A stretch of 64,000 bases of DNA, from assembly GCF_963259705.1 (NCBI RefSeq), contig NC_081851.1, forward strand, positions 59,666,855 through 59,730,854. The letters are read 5' to 3'. The notes under the pieces were generated by a model. The model worked only from the letters and a program-made list of their open reading frames with translations, was not told the DNA's origin and did not search any database. The position numbers and the translations under genes were made by a program. Below, one piece after another: positions 34,501-47,249 of the stretch. This DNA comes from Myotis daubentonii. Lineage: Eukaryota > Chordata > Mammalia > Chiroptera > Vespertilionidae. Each line of letters begins with the position of its first letter. The first letter of the stretch is position 1.

Positions 34501-35565
34501 AGGGTACTCCTAAGCTGGCCTTTGCTAAAATTGTCCTCAATCTGAGGGGTCGACCTCAGCGAACATACCCCCACTTCTTCTAATGCCACTTCTTCAAAAT
34601 AGACTCGCCCAGGCCGAAAACCGACTTCTGCGCATGGGCCATGAAGTTTCAATTGCACTGTACGTGCGCACCCGCATATGGTATTTTGTGGAAGAGCCAC
34701 ACTCAAGGGGCCAAAGAGCCGCATGTGGCTCGCGAGCCACAGTTTGCCGACCACTGTTCTAGAGTGTTAAAAGACAATTACAACTCAATAAAAAAGACAA
34801 ATAACCCATTTTAAAAAATGGCCAAAGAATATGAATAGATATTTCTCCAAGGATGATATGCAAATAAACAATAAGCACTTGAAAAATTGTCATCAGGAAA
34901 TATAAATCAAAACCACAACAAGATACCACTTCAAACACTAGAGTGAAAAAGTCAAATAACAAATATGTGGAGAAATTAAATCCTCATACACTGCTGATGA
35001 GAATGTAAATTGGTGACACTGCTTTAGAAAACAATCTAGCAGATTCTAAAATGCTTAAACATACAATTATTGGCAATTCTATTCCTGGGTACACACCCCA
35101 GAGAAATTAAAACACAAATGTTTATAGCAACATTATCTATAATAGGCGAAAGGTGGAAAAAGATGGGAACCAAATGTTCATCAGTGGATGAATGGATAAA
35201 CAATATATGGTAGATCTACACAATGGAGTATTATTGGTCCTTAAAAAGGAATGAAAATACTGATTCCTGGTACAAATGGATGAGCTTTAAAAAGTGAAAG
35301 AAGCCAGTCACAAAAGACCACATATTATATTATTCCAGTTGTATGAAAGTCCACAATAGGGTAATGTATAGATACAGAAACTTGATTAGTGGTTACTTTG
35401 GGTAGGGGAGGTAGAAATGGTAGAAATGTTTTACAGTTGATAGTTGGTGATCTTTGCACATATCTGTGAATATACTAAAAACCATTGAATTATAAACTTT
35501 AACTCAGTAAATTGTATGGTATGTGGTTTATATCTCAAAATAGTTGTTAAAAAGAAAACATGAAC
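31595..35565 (+). mobile_element. Long decayed L1M-type L1, interrupted by a hAT element
   Basis: The start resembles an old L1 leader (gaaagatggagtagacatac). Next come the ORF1 end and inter-ORF parts ('tctcagccaagaatcctaca', 'ccagataaacaaaagctgaa'), then ORF2-derived sequence ('aattatatgccaacaaattg', 'actatattggtcct'-like blocks near 35230) and a 3' end of the L1M kind ('gtgaatatactaaaaaccat', 'tatggtatgtggtttatatc'). All frames are broken by many changes. A run of 18 A near 33810 lies inside. The hAT at 34375-34756 is later. Limits are approximate and internal deletions are likely. Confidence 0.8.
34375..34756. mobile_element. 382-bp non-autonomous hAT element with exact 8-bp target duplication
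   Basis: The left end CAGTGGTCGGCAAACT and right end AGTTTGCCGACCACTG are perfect 16-bp inverted repeats. TTCTAGAG occurs on both sides (34367-34374 and 34757-34764), an 8-bp duplication with a CTAG core as hAT transposases favour. The interior is non-coding: a 95-codon minus-strand frame inside has no transposase motif. Mobility would need a transposase from elsewhere. Similar short hAT families amplified recently in vesper bats. Confidence 0.95.
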
Positions 35566-36149
35566 ATTGTGCTAAGGGAACCCAACTGAGACTAATTAAT
35601 ATGTTAATGGTGGTACTGGAAACAGGTCAAAAAAACCTACTTAAAAAGGTGATGTTTGAGCTGATCTCCAAGGGTAGAAGCCATGTTTAATCTCCTTTTT
35701 CTCATTTCTAGTCTTGCAAGATGGAATGGAAATTTTGCTATTCATTTGTCTTCAAATCCTTTGAAAACTTGCGGTGTGCCTCAACAAGTCTTTCATAAAA
35801 GATTACCCTCACATCATTAGACAAAGAAAGAAACATTTTAAATCACAACCAATTTAATATCTACAATCTTTTTGAAAAGTACAATCCTCACCCCTCTTTA
35901 ACAGTAATAATTGGTGTCAGCTGTCCACTCTAAATGGCCTGTGCTAATGTCGTGGCCCATTGAATTGGGTAACTGGAATTGTTAGATAATCTTCCTGGCT
36001 AAATCAGGATGATGTCAATATTTCTGAACACTGTTTTCTGTCTCCTTAGAGTTGACAACCCCTACACAGATAAGCCATGGGATATTTGAGATTCTTATAC
36101 CTGACACAGCAGGAGGGTTGCTAAACTAATAGCCAGTAGTTGAGAGTTA
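35566..36149. other. Unassigned DNA, perhaps a short L2 trace
   Basis: The stretch 'ggtgatgtttgagctgatct' near 35650 resembles antisense L2. No gene is seen. Confidence 0.35.
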
Positions 36150-36450
36150 ACTATTGTTTACTCATTTTACACTCATTTATCAATGCATTTAATTCTTCAA
36201 CAAACTTGTGGTTTGCTTACTATAGGATGGACACTATGCTGGCGATACAGAGTTGGCAAATCACACGATGCCCCTGCCTTCCAGGAGCTCACAGTCTAAT
36301 GGCCAAGGGCAGACAGGTACGAACAGACTAAAGGAAAATGCTATATGTGCTTTAGAATTCCTGGTTGTGAGGTCAGGAAAAACTTCAGAAAGGAAGAGAC
36401 ACTCAGCTGAATGTTAAAAGATGGAATATGTTCTTCAGGCAAAGGTGGAG
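36150..36450 (-). repeat. L2 LINE 3' part
   Basis: Antisense L2 end is visible: 'aggatggacactatgctggc', 'gatacagagttggcaaatca', 'ccaggagctcacagtctaat' and 'agagacactcagctgaatgt'. Confidence 0.65.
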
Positions 36451-36969
36451 TGTATGTATATTGGATATAGAAGCATTGTACTATATCCTTTTCATGGAGT
36501 GGGGCAAACGGATGTTCATACAGTAATCCTGACTTCTGCATCCACAGGGTTCATAGGAGGCCAATGTAACCTCTTTCTTGGGAACATGAGAGGCCTTGAA
36601 GCTCTTTATCAGATATTTTCCTATCCACACACCCCACAGCATCTTCCAGAATTGGGTAAGATCACCCAAGCCCAGAATGCTGATTATCCAAGGTAAGGCA
36701 GGAAACTGGCTCACTTCCCCAGCAAACCTCACCAAGAGCCTGACATCTCCATTTGGCCAACCCACAACAGGCAAATGGATTTTGGAATATACAAGCTTTT
36801 CAGACCTTGGCTGCTCCTAACTTCAGAGTAGAATTCACAAACAGGTTTAAATTAAGCCAGCCAAAGTGTCTGCAGATTCTTCTTTGAACAGAAAGCAGAC
36901 TCCTAGTCTCTGTTATATGTAACTGTGGAGTCACTGTGGGTCCTGTGTATCAACCACCCTGTGTATTAA
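36451..36969. other. Unassigned DNA, no gene seen
   Basis: Short frames occur on both strands (36421-36696 plus, 36481-36774 minus), but they shadow each other and show no family motif. Confidence 0.4.
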
Positions 36970-37140
36970 ATAAACAGTACCTTACGTTCATATAATCCCT
37001 TATGATTTATGAAGATATACCATGTGCATTAACTCATAGGATAATTCTAAGTTTAGAAGGTCAAGTGTTCTCTTGATTAACAGAGAAAAAAACAGAACTC
37101 TGTGGCAGAGCCAGTGCCATGCCCCGTAGCCTTCGTTGTC
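36970..37140 (+). repeat. MIR-type SINE remnant
   Basis: 'aaccttacgttcatataatc'-like sequence, 'ccatgtgcattaactcatag' and 'actctgtggcagagcca' follow the MIR order. Confidence 0.5.
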
Positions 37141-37487
37141 CGCGTGTACCCTCCTGGTCAACAAAGAGCTGCAGCAATTTCAGGCTTCGAGGTTTCTGTC
37201 TCAGAAGGAAATAAGTGGAAGGGGTGAAAGGACAAGCTGAGCCTGCCAGGTTTTAGCAGGAAGAAAGTCCCACCCAGGGGGCTGCTGTTGCACCCGCCTG
37301 ACCAAACTGAGTTACATGGACGTTCCCAGCTGCCAAGGGCCCTGAGGAAACAGATCTTTGCTTCTGAATTTCTAAAGTAGAAAAGAAGTCAAGTGAAGAG
37401 AGGATATCGAATGCTTCTGGGTAAGGTAGTCATCTATTCTGTCCATCACTGAACTATATCTGGGCTGCTTTTTAAATATCATATATT

Positions 37488-37708
37488 GTCCTAGCTGGAT
37501 TGGCTCAGTGGATAGAGCATTGGCCTGTGGACTCAAAGGTTCTGGGTTTGATTCTGGTCAAGGGCACATGCCCGGGTTGCGGGCTCGATCCCCAGGGGGT
37601 AGGGGCGTGCAGGAGGCAGCCCATCAATGATTCTCTCTCATCATTGTGTTTCTCTCTCTCCTCCCTTCATCTCTGAAATCAATAAAAATATATTTAAAAA
37701 ATAATAAT
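37488..37708 (+). mobile_element. Ves SINE with 14-bp target duplication
   Basis: The head 'gtcctagctggattggctca' has an A box (GGCTCAGTGGATAGAGC). The B box is slightly decayed (GGTTTGATTCT). Then come 'aggaggcagcccatcaatga', a CT-rich part and an A-rich tail. The exact 14-bp duplication AAATATCATATATT lies at 37474-37487 and 37709-37722. Confidence 0.93.
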
Positions 37709-37724
37709 AAATATCATATATTAA

Positions 37725-37890
37725 TTTTCATTAGATATGCACTATTATATAGAATATATATTATTGTATATAATGTTATTAATATATATGTTATATATAA
37801 TATGCATTATTATATATAACATATTATATAGATATTATATAACATGAAGTATATTATTATATAGAATATGAATATATATGATTGGATTTA
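37725..37890. repeat. TA-rich low-complexity tract
   Basis: About 160 bases are built almost only from TATATAA-like words with internal palindromes (for example tatatataatatgc). Slippage of a TA-rich microsatellite is the simplest origin. Confidence 0.8.
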
Positions 37891-38859
37891 GAGGGAAGAA
37901 GTTAGAATGTCAGAATATTTTGAATGAAAAGACACAAGCTTGCCCCTTCTTGTTCTGGCCTAGTGATTTTGCACCAAGATTACTAAAATCCAGGATTCTT
38001 CAAACTTTCCATTTATATATCCATTCTGTACTATTCTCTCTTTTTTCTTTTATTTATTTTATAGAAATGTTAAAATATACACCAAGTAGAAAGGATACTA
38101 TAATGAACCCCTATTGTTTCCTGGTAACACTTACTATTTCGCAAGTCTTGTTTTGTCTATCCCTCCTTTTTTCCCTCTGAAATTTTTTAAGTAAACTAAT
38201 TTTATTTCAGTACACTAAAATGAATTGTGCCCATATGCCGCAAATTTCTTTTTTTCTTCAAGATGAGAAACTCTACAAAAGTTTAAACATGATTTTCAGA
38301 AAAATTTACCACTGGAAATATGTTATTTGAAATTACCCTTCTTTCTCTCTCTCCATATTTTGACCTCTTGTTGCACTGAGTAACAACAAATTTAAAAAGA
38401 GAGATAAAGGTAAAGTTAAAAACTGAGAAGCAAAATTACAAAGGACCTGGAAAGCTAAGCAGAGTTTGGGCAAGCCCTGAGGGAGTACCTCTCACCTACT
38501 ATACAGAGCAGGACTCATCACCTCTTCTCCTCCCCCATCTTAAAATGTAGAGTAGATCATAGTCATGTGTCATGTAAAGTATCACTGACACTTAACAAGT
38601 GTAGCAATTAATATTCTATCCGGGTTTACATTCTTTATATTAAAAAAACAAAAACGTTTTCTAAATCTCAAACCATATGCTCTATGATAGCTTACTTAGT
38701 AAGTACTGCCACAATATCCTAAATGAGAAGTTGTTGAAATAAGAACCCGGCCTCTCCTTTTCTTTTAGATATTTTGATTACTTTGACCTTCTGCTGCTAC
38801 CTTATCCTTTAAGACAAATAATCCAGAGTGTCAACAACTATTCCTAATTAAGTGAATAC
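37891..38859. other. Unassigned DNA
   Basis: A stretch at 38060-38170 ('accaagtagaaaggatacta') resembles an old interspersed repeat I cannot name. No gene is seen. Confidence 0.35.
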
Positions 38860-39025
38860 ATTATGTCTTTATTTATTCACGTACAATGTCATCCATTTGC
38901 TCAGCCATTCATTTATATGTTCATTCATTCACTAAACATTTCTTGGGTCCCGTGCATAACGTACTGCTAAAATCTTTAAGGATGGAGATTCTGGGACCGT
39001 AATCATATTCTGTTTTCATAAAGCT
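38860..39025 (-). repeat. L2 LINE 3' end remnant
   Basis: 'ttcattcattcactaaacat', 'ttcttgggtcccgtgcataa' and 'aaggatggagattctgggac' match the antisense L2 end. Confidence 0.55.
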
Positions 39026-41123
39026 AAGCAAACCCCTATCCTGAAATCCTTTTGTGGGAATCAGATAGAAACCGGTAGTTCTCTAAATGTGTGGAGAGGA
39101 GAAATGTCGATCTGAAAAGGGTATTTGCAAAAAGGCACAGCGGCAGGATGGTGGGGCGAGAAGCGGGCCTGGCTGGAAGGATCTCTATCTGTGTATTTTT
39201 ATCATCCATGTGTTGGATGAAGGGGGTAGCTGCCAGATAGCTTCTTTTCGACAGCTTGGCGTTACTGTTGGGAGCAGATCCATGTATGGAAGCGAAAGCC
39301 GAAAGGCACAGATAAGCAGAGATCCAGCTATGCAAACCATGTTTAGAGACACTTAAAGGACAAGCATCCCAGGTCCCTTCTTTCTGGTAAATTTGGAGAA
39401 GCCATCACACCGGGTCTGTTTTCACATCCAGCCCATGCGGACCCGCAGCCAGGCTTGCTGGAGAGGTAGGTGGAGGGCTTTGTGATCAAAGTTATCTGGA
39501 GGAGCATTCGTGAATATTCCCTCCTAAGCTCTTGATGTCCCTTAAGGGAAGCTGCCAGATAATATATATATATTTGGGGGGGTGGGGGAGGGCCGGGTGC
39601 AGAAAAAGAAAGGAGGAGAGATTTGGGTTGGGATTCGTGACTAAGGAATTTAACATGAGACAGGGCAGCTTGGTTACAAAGGGAAAGTGACAGCACAGAA
39701 TTGTTGCCAAATATAAACCCGTTGTCCAGGGTCACTTACCGTTCAGAATTTTTGTGGATATGAATGTCCCTCGATGTTGCCAGCACCTCTGGAATGGGCC
39801 ACAGCTTCCAGTGGGTTCTGATAGGGTGTATTTGAAAGTGGGGGGAGGTAGAATTTGCCCTTCTTCCCTCGCTCCTCCAAAGCCAGCACGCACTCCTGGG
39901 TGGCTAGTTCTTCCTTAGACATAGGAGAAGCTGCTTGTAAACGACATTATTATTTTTGGCAGCTGAAGTCATTTTTGCAGTGTTTCTCAGCAGATCGGAG
40001 GTTGATTACATCCTGTTCAAAGATTCCTGGGTTTCTTTCACAAACACGGGGTCTTACGCAAGCTGCAATTGCTGAAACCAGCTGTAGGCACTGGACTCTC
40101 AGTACCTTTCACATTTTCTGGCTTTCTTGTTTTGTTCATGACTGAACACTTGGGAAGTTGAGGAGAAAATTTTGCAGCAGTTATCATAGTTCTGTTGTCA
40201 GGGATGTTCTGGCAATAGCAGATTGTGGCAGAATAACAAGCCGCATGGCTCAGGGATCTGAAGGAGCAGTATGACTAGGAAGGCAAGAACAATACTAGCA
40301 CCTACCTGCCTCTGCTCTGTTTTCTGCAATACTGGTTACGCTAGCCAAATCATGGCAATTACACTTGAAATGCTACTCCAGTTCATCACCGTATTGTAAT
40401 AATTAGATAATTAAAGCAGATCTTTTAAAATTGTAAGCAAGATCTGAGAATGCCTGCAAATACAAAAACCAAGGGGAAAATATCACAAGTCATACCTATG
40501 AAATGTGTGTGTTTCCGAGATTTAATTAAAATATATTTTACACAAGATAATGGAATTTAAATTCAAGATTTCTCTTGTTGAGAATACCGTGTCTATATTT
40601 CAAGTAGTATTTGAACCAACTATTCATTTAACTAAAAGTTTTCAATTTTATGCTAGAGCATGAGTGGGGAAAAAGAAAGAAAAATTGAATGTGATTTTTC
40701 CTTCCATGATGACAAAACGTGACATGGAAAATGATGAATAAACGACTGTAAGAAAATAATAAAATGTTTGTAATACTGACCAACAGAATTTTTATTGGGT
40801 AAATTAGATAGGTGGGAAAGGCAATTCACTTAAGGGATCTACATGAAATGACTTTAGTTATGTGGTAGTTTCCTTCAAGTTGCAAAGGGCCATTATACCA
40901 AAAAAGTGGCAGGGGAAAAAAAAAACATGGTTCTATTTTCATCATAATACATTATTACTAAAATGATAAAATATGGATGTTTTTGTCAAAATATTCCTTT
41001 TCCTTTCTAGTCTATTTATGCCAACAACACATTACATTAATAACACATTTGCACTTAACCTTTTCACATCTCTAAAATAGGCTATTTTACTTTATTTAAA
41101 AATACTAATTCCGTATCTGAGAG

Positions 41124-41154
<31 letters not shown>

Positions 41155-42589
41155 ATAAGTGATACCTTCTTAAAATAAAAAAAAAACTAACAGAGACAAG
41201 CTATCATAACTTTAGCAAAAGTGGAACAAGCCTAACAAAAGAATGGTTTGAAAATACTTCATTAAACACTATATACCAACCAGCTTTCCCAAAGGAACAG
41301 CACAGCATGATTTTGGCACTTTTCAACACATAAAATATTATTTTTTAAATTATGTCACTAGTATTTGTGATCAGGTGCAATGCGCATATGACATCATAGA
41401 GCATTTTCTCATTTGCTTGCTGCCAAGTGCATTTCAAGTGTGTACTCATGAGAAATGCCTGTTGCTGTTTTTCTTTAGCAAAAATGTTTAATAAGCATAA
41501 TAAAAGACATAGTGACTTACTGCTATTTTTCTAGATATATATTGTCAACATCTATAGAAAAAAAAAGTGACAATCAAGCTAGTTGACCTTTCAACTCAGG
41601 ACTTCTTAAGCATTCAGTTATGACTATACATGTAGAAAATCTAGAAGATATCACATTTTGATAAGAGAATTGTAAGTAGTGACAGTCTTACATGAAAAAA
41701 AAAAATGACTTGATTGTACTATCTGTGCTACAGTTAGCTGAGAATGAAGCAAATTCATGGTGGTCAAGAATGATAGAGAAGCTTAAAATTTATCCTAAGC
41801 CATAGAGTACAAATTGAAGGCTTTTGTCCTGGGCCTGGTCAATAAGCAGGAGGAGCAAGTATTTTTAGGGACTTTGATGTGAAACAATATCCCTGAATAT
41901 TGGGGGAGAAATTTGTATGAAAAGTAAGAGTAGAGATTTACTCGTCCAGTGGGATGGAAAATTTTAGCCCACAGGAAAGGTCATTAAGTTTCAATGATAG
42001 CTTTGGTTACTCTTTTTTGAAAATACCTTTGGGAATTTTATGTAAAATGAATCTTACTCAGGTGTTTATAAACTGTGGAACACTCAGACAACCCACTGAA
42101 GATTTTTAAGAACTTTAAAAATAACAGAAGGCATGAGACTAGGACATTGTACAGGGGAGGAGTTTGAAAGCCAGAGAGGCTACTATTGTCTCTAAGGTCG
42201 GTCATTGGAAGGTAAAGCTGCCCAACAATCCAGATCAAGTGGTTTTCTGATCAGAACTGATCTCCCAAGCTGCACCGCTTCCAAGTTCTCAATGTTAAGG
42301 TTACATGGTATTTTCATTTCATGGCAAGATATTAGAAGAAACTTTCATTGCAGAAAAAATTTTAAAGTAGTTTTAAGGTATCTAAAAGGGGACAAATTTC
42401 TATGACACTTAGTGCTGCTGAGGAGATAAAGGAAGTTCTTGTCTTATTGAGGTCTCCTCCTGAGATGAGCCACGTTCTCAACTCTAACTTCACATTAGCA
42501 TCATTTAGGGTGAGTGATGTCCACAACAAACTCCAATGGACTAAATATGCTGATAGGGTCCAGGCAAAGGCAGTTACTTTTTTCAATAT
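39026..42589. other. Mostly unique DNA, the least repeat-like part of the window
   Basis: 39080-40140 has a higher GC content and no repeat I can name. A 5' splice-site-like GGTAAGTGA lies on the minus strand at 39741-39733, at the end of a 59-codon minus-strand frame (about 39922-39743) with no known family. A GATA/GA microsatellite occupies 41123-41154. From 40200 on the DNA is AT-rich with nothing recognised. Confidence 0.4.
41123..41154 (+). repeat. (GATA)n/(GA)n microsatellite
   Basis: About five GATA units pass directly into six GA units. Confidence 0.95.
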
Positions 42590-42830
42590 ATCCCATGCTA
42601 TTGGGGGGTATTATTATCCCAGAGGTGATAATAGCATATATCTTACAGGTCAAGCGTCTATATTATTGGTAACTGGAACATTTTTGAGCATAATAATTAC
42701 TCTGGATCAATAGCAATTGTCCCAGGCAAACTGGGACATATACTTGCCCTACTTAAAGGGCTGTTTTCAAGAATAAATGAGTACTTTGTAGGTGTTCAAA
42801 GAAAAGCAGCTAAAATTAATAGCTAACAAA
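42590..42830 (-). repeat. MIR-type SINE remnant
   Basis: 'tattattatcccagaggtga', 'cttaaagggctgttttcaag' and 'aataaatgagtactttgtag' follow the reverse MIR order. Confidence 0.5.
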
Positions 42831-43814
42831 CTCACCCAATACTAGATTTATAACATATTTAATGGGCTATAGACTAAAATAATTCTATGAAAGAATAAAC
42901 TAGGGATTACTATATTAAATCCAGGTAAGTTGATTCTTTACTGAAGGCATTCTTGGAGTTTTTAATAAGCTTATCTGCCTTAAGAATATCTAAGCACTGT
43001 TTATGATATGCAGTGTTTCATAGATTTTAGTTTTTCAAGGAGATAATGTCTGATGACTCCAGCCTTCCAATGAACTCAATATGGGGAGTAATGAAAAGCA
43101 TGGTTCAGGGATAGGGTGGAGCAGGTGATGAATGTGATTCCAGGATGTTTTTAAGAAATTATAGTTAGATTTCTGGGTGATAACTCAGTGGTGTGGGGAA
43201 TTTCAAGCCACAATTTAGAAACAGTGTCACCCTGATTTAGCTGCTTCCTAAATGCCAAGGTTATTCTGATCTCCTGGAGAGACAAAGAAGCCTGTTTTTC
43301 CATGAAAATCTAATATTGACTTTGTTTTTGTGGTTCTATGGGCTTCAGTTGATGCTAGGAATTTTAAAAAGTAGTTTCTTGGTGCCCTCTCCTTCTCCTC
43401 CAGTAAAGGGTCGGGATGAGAGTCAAGGACAGTAGGTCAGAAAACAAAACAAAAAACAGATTCTGAATTGCCATTGATGCAGAAGCCAGGGACATGTATG
43501 GAGAAGGCAAACTAAAGTATGTGACACATGAAGGCAAGAAGATGAGCTCAGAAATGGAAGCAATAACTAACCTTGTCAGGAACTTGTCCTGGGTCGTAGG
43601 GTGGAGGCTATTGCTGGCAGCTGACTTCCCATACACTCTGATGGGAGTAGTGTGGGCAAGCCAGCAACCAGAACACTTGGGAACTTTCACCAACTTCTAG
43701 ACATTGGCTTACAAATGATCCGTAAAAATTTTAAAGCTGCTTAAAGAATACCACTTTAAATTTAGTCTCTTACCTAATATTTTCTTGGTGGGATAGTGGA
43801 TTACCTTCTATGCC
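42831..43814. other. Unassigned DNA, no gene seen
   Basis: A 109-codon minus-strand frame (43364-43693) has no recognisable domain, and the opposite strand is also partly open there. Confidence 0.4.
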
Positions 43815-44060
43815 CCCAAACTACTAATAATAATGATAGCTAACACATAAAGCAATATCCATGTGCCAGTCACTTCTTTCTATGCTTTTACATATGTTAA
43901 CTCATTAAATCTTGGCAATAGCCTTATTAGCTAGATCTTCAGATGACAAAAATGAGGCTGAGAGGAGCTACGTAAATCTGCCCGAGGTCACACAGCTCTT
44001 AAATAGGAGAGCTGGACAAATCTGGCTCCCAAGTCCATTATGACCCACTCTACCATGGGC
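43815..44060 (+). repeat. MIR-type SINE, well recognisable
   Basis: Near full MIR order is present: 'catgtgccagtcacttcttt', 'gttaactcattaaatcttgg', 'gacaaaaatgaggctgagag' and 'gcccgaggtcacacagctct'. Confidence 0.85.
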
Positions 44061-44147
44061 AACTACATCACTGACATTAACTGAGAAAGGTAACTTCTCT
44101 GATCCAGTTATGATAGTTCTAGTCTTTATGATCATATAGAACATAAT

Positions 44148-44300
44148 TCTTTTTTATTACATGTATTGGGTCAACATTGGTTAATAAGATCATATAGGTT
44201 TCAAATGTACCTTTCTATGATACTTGATCTGTATAGTGCATGGTGTGCCCACCACAAATCATCTTCTGTCACCATATATTATTCCAACTGTCACCCCTTG
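44148..44300 (-). mobile_element. Old L1 3' end fragment
   Basis: 'gtcaacattggttaataaga', 'catataggtttcaaatgtac' and 'ggtgtgcccaccacaaatca' match a known antisense L1 3' end of placental mammals. Confidence 0.6.
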
Positions 44301-45419
44301 AAGTCTCTGAAGACCAGCAATTACTATATTTTTCTTAAACTTTCTCTGTGACTCCAGTTCCTTTAGTGGTTTCTCTTATGACATGCATGCGAATTCCTGC
44401 TTACTTTAATGCCTAAAAATTCATCTTTGAATGTGCACTGGTTTGTGTATTTTATTATTTAATCAGTTGATGTATTGAGGGGGATTGAGAGCCAAAAGTC
44501 AGCCAAGAAGTACTTTGCAAGTAATTTTGAGGGCACCAGGTGCAGGACCTGGAGACCCAACACTATTAAATGTCATCTTTTAAGATCTTTGTGGGTCCCA
44601 AATGTCACCCAGCCTGTTTTCATTATTCAACTTTGATATCTATTGCAAATGTAGTGAGAATGGCTTTTATATCTTCTTCCAATCCTCTGACAAAGTATTC
44701 GGCCAAAGCCAAAGACAGTACCAGGCAGAACACCTCTCACATTTTATCCGTCCAAGTCAGCAATCTTTGAGCACAGTTGTTTAGTAAGGATTCTATTTAA
44801 TTGCAGTCAGTTCATATTTCTTCATTTGGTACAAAGCACCTCTGTGTAGTTATGCAAAATATCCTGATGATGGTCAGAACTCATGTGCCAACAGCATTTC
44901 TCTGTTGGGCTAGTTTAAGATTCCTTAATGGTATGAGGTGAGGCTGATTTGACTTTGAACACGGACAGTATGTTTGCTTATTTACAATCTTACCTCTCCC
45001 TCCCAATCTCCAGGCTTCCTCAAAAACCACTGGTTTGTTCAGTACTCTTTTTAAAGATGTTTTCATTCATTAGAATGTAATTTATTTATGCAAAGCAACC
45101 TGAACAAATTTAGAGAAGCTGAATACTGTTTTACTATCACTTTTATTTTTGACTTTAGTTTCCCATTACTAATCTTTACATCCAACTCTCTGTTCAATCC
45201 ATTTTTGCAGATCCCCTGACTCATACTTACTATGTTCACATTTAAACTCATCATTTTACTATCCACCTGACCAACTGTTTTGGTTTACCTAACTCTTTGT
45301 TTAACCTAATGCAAAAAGGCAGTTTAGACTTTTTTCCTTGACTTGTTGTTTCCCCACAACAAATAAGTCCTGAAATCCTATAGTCATACCTCCTGAAAGT
45401 CTCTCATATTTGTTACCAC
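44301..45419. other. Unassigned DNA, no gene seen
   Basis: No repeat is recognised with confidence. Confidence 0.4.
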
Positions 45420-46090
45420 TGCCTTTTATAATTTATTACATGAGTGATTGCAATAGCATGCTAAAACATGGCCTTCCACCAACTGTTCTTCACTTTTTTT
45501 GCCAAAGTGATCTTGCTAATACACAATTTTGATCAGGCATACTCATCTGTAAAATCTTTTAATAAATCCCTATAACTTTCAGGATAAAATCCTAAATCAT
45601 TAGCTTATTACCAGAGACCCTTGAAGTTGTAACCCTGCCTATGTCCCTAAGCTTGTCCCTCTCTATTTCCCAATATACATTCTTTTTCCCAACTTTACCA
45701 AACTATTTATGATTCACTATAGTAGTCAAGAGTGACTCAGATCTCCTTTTTCATTACCTTCTTTCTTGTTTCTGTTCTCTTTTCACTTGGCAAATGCTAC
45801 TGCTATTGTAAGACTCAATGTAAGAACCATTCTCTCTGTGACTCTCTCCTGCCCATAATCCAATTCTGATTTGTAGTCTCCTTTATGCTCCTACTGCACC
45901 CTGTACACATCTTCATGATACTACCTAGTACTGTCAACATGTATTTTTCTGCCTCCTCTATAGATGCTAAGCAACTTGGGGGTCATGAACTTATCTTACT
46001 CATCCTGACATATGAATGGTTTGGCATAGTGTCTGACATACAGTGGGTATAGTCCATAAATGTTTATTGACTAGCAAAATGAATAAGTCA
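45420..46090 (+). repeat. L2 LINE, 3' region
   Basis: The plus-strand L2 order is visible: 'aataaatccctataactttc', 'aggataaaatcctaaatcat', 'catgaacttatcttactcat', 'gacatacagtgggtatagtc' and a final 'ataaatgtttattgac'. Confidence 0.8.
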
Positions 46091-47249
46091 AAATGATTCT
46101 CATTGTATGAAGAACTAGAAGAAAACGTACTCTAAGGAGTTATGTTTTCTTTTTGTCTCTTACATGCCCCAAGCAGGGGTTGGTAGGTCTATCCCTTCCT
46201 CTTTTAGTTTCAAACTGTTAAGACAATTTTAAGAATCCTATTTGTCCTTTACATTCTAAGGTCTACCTGACTAACTTATAAACAGATTTTTGTAACACTA
46301 CTCACTCCCATGTTGAAGGACGTGTGGGCTCTGGGGGCTGATTAACTCCATAATACACAGTCTATTTATTGTAAGGTTATCCAGACTCTCTGATCCCAAA
46401 TGCTGTCAACCTCACCAGCCTCAGAGTGAGAGGCCTTGCACAGAAGAGAGGATAGTTGGAATCTTTCACATTTAGTGAAATACTCTCTTTTTAATTATTT
46501 TACCTTTCAATATTCACAAATATTCTGAGAATAACTTTTTAAAAATCAAACACTGGTTTATCTGGTAATAAAGGGGAAAACAGCACGTGGTGATAGCAAG
46601 AAGCTTCTATTAGCATTTTTAGCAACATTATCCAGATCTTGATTCAACTGTTCAAAATACTTGCCATAAAGCAGTATTTTCTCTGCTCACATAGTTCTGT
46701 AATCCTTTTGGATATTACTTTTAGAAATTTTATCTTATTCACACAGTACTACACACCACTGGTGTCATGCCTCTCTTCAGATCTGTAAGCTTGTCTCAGT
46801 TTACCAGTGTATACAAGCGAATATGCCAAGTATACCTAGTCAAGTAATCTGTTTATTTAGAGCAATATGGAATGCCACTTAGATAACATCTAAAAATTTT
46901 AATGGATTCTAAAACTTGATTTAGGCTTTGTGTTAGTCCATTTATTAGAATCAAAGTATTTCCTATCAGTGAGAATAAAATGATCATGAGTAAGGGCTGG
47001 GTGCCTCACAATTGTGGAAAGAATTTTCTCCAAAGCTATTCAAACGCAGTCCCTGAATGAGTCTGCTTTTATTTTTTTTAAAAAAGATAAATCATACTAT
47101 TTGAGAAACGAATAATTTCTGGCAACTAACAACTGAATAATCAATCAGAAAGTCCTTTGTGGCAAAGACTAACCCTGTTAACAAAGGAGGTATGTCTTTA
47201 AATAAGCACCAGTTTCAATGTGTAGAAACAAAAAGGTAAACAATTACAT
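46091..47249. other. Unassigned DNA, no gene seen
   Basis: AT-rich with no recognisable feature. Confidence 0.4.

Noticed and set aside
34467..34754. 95-codon minus-strand frame
   Set aside because: It lies wholly inside the short hAT element, runs through its terminal repeat and has no transposase motif.
39743..39922. 59-codon minus-strand frame ending at a GGTAAGTGA donor, considered as a coding exon
   Set aside because: On careful reading its TGA stop falls just before the donor, so the frame does not continue into it, and no acceptor or family is visible. The block is kept only as a low-level finding.
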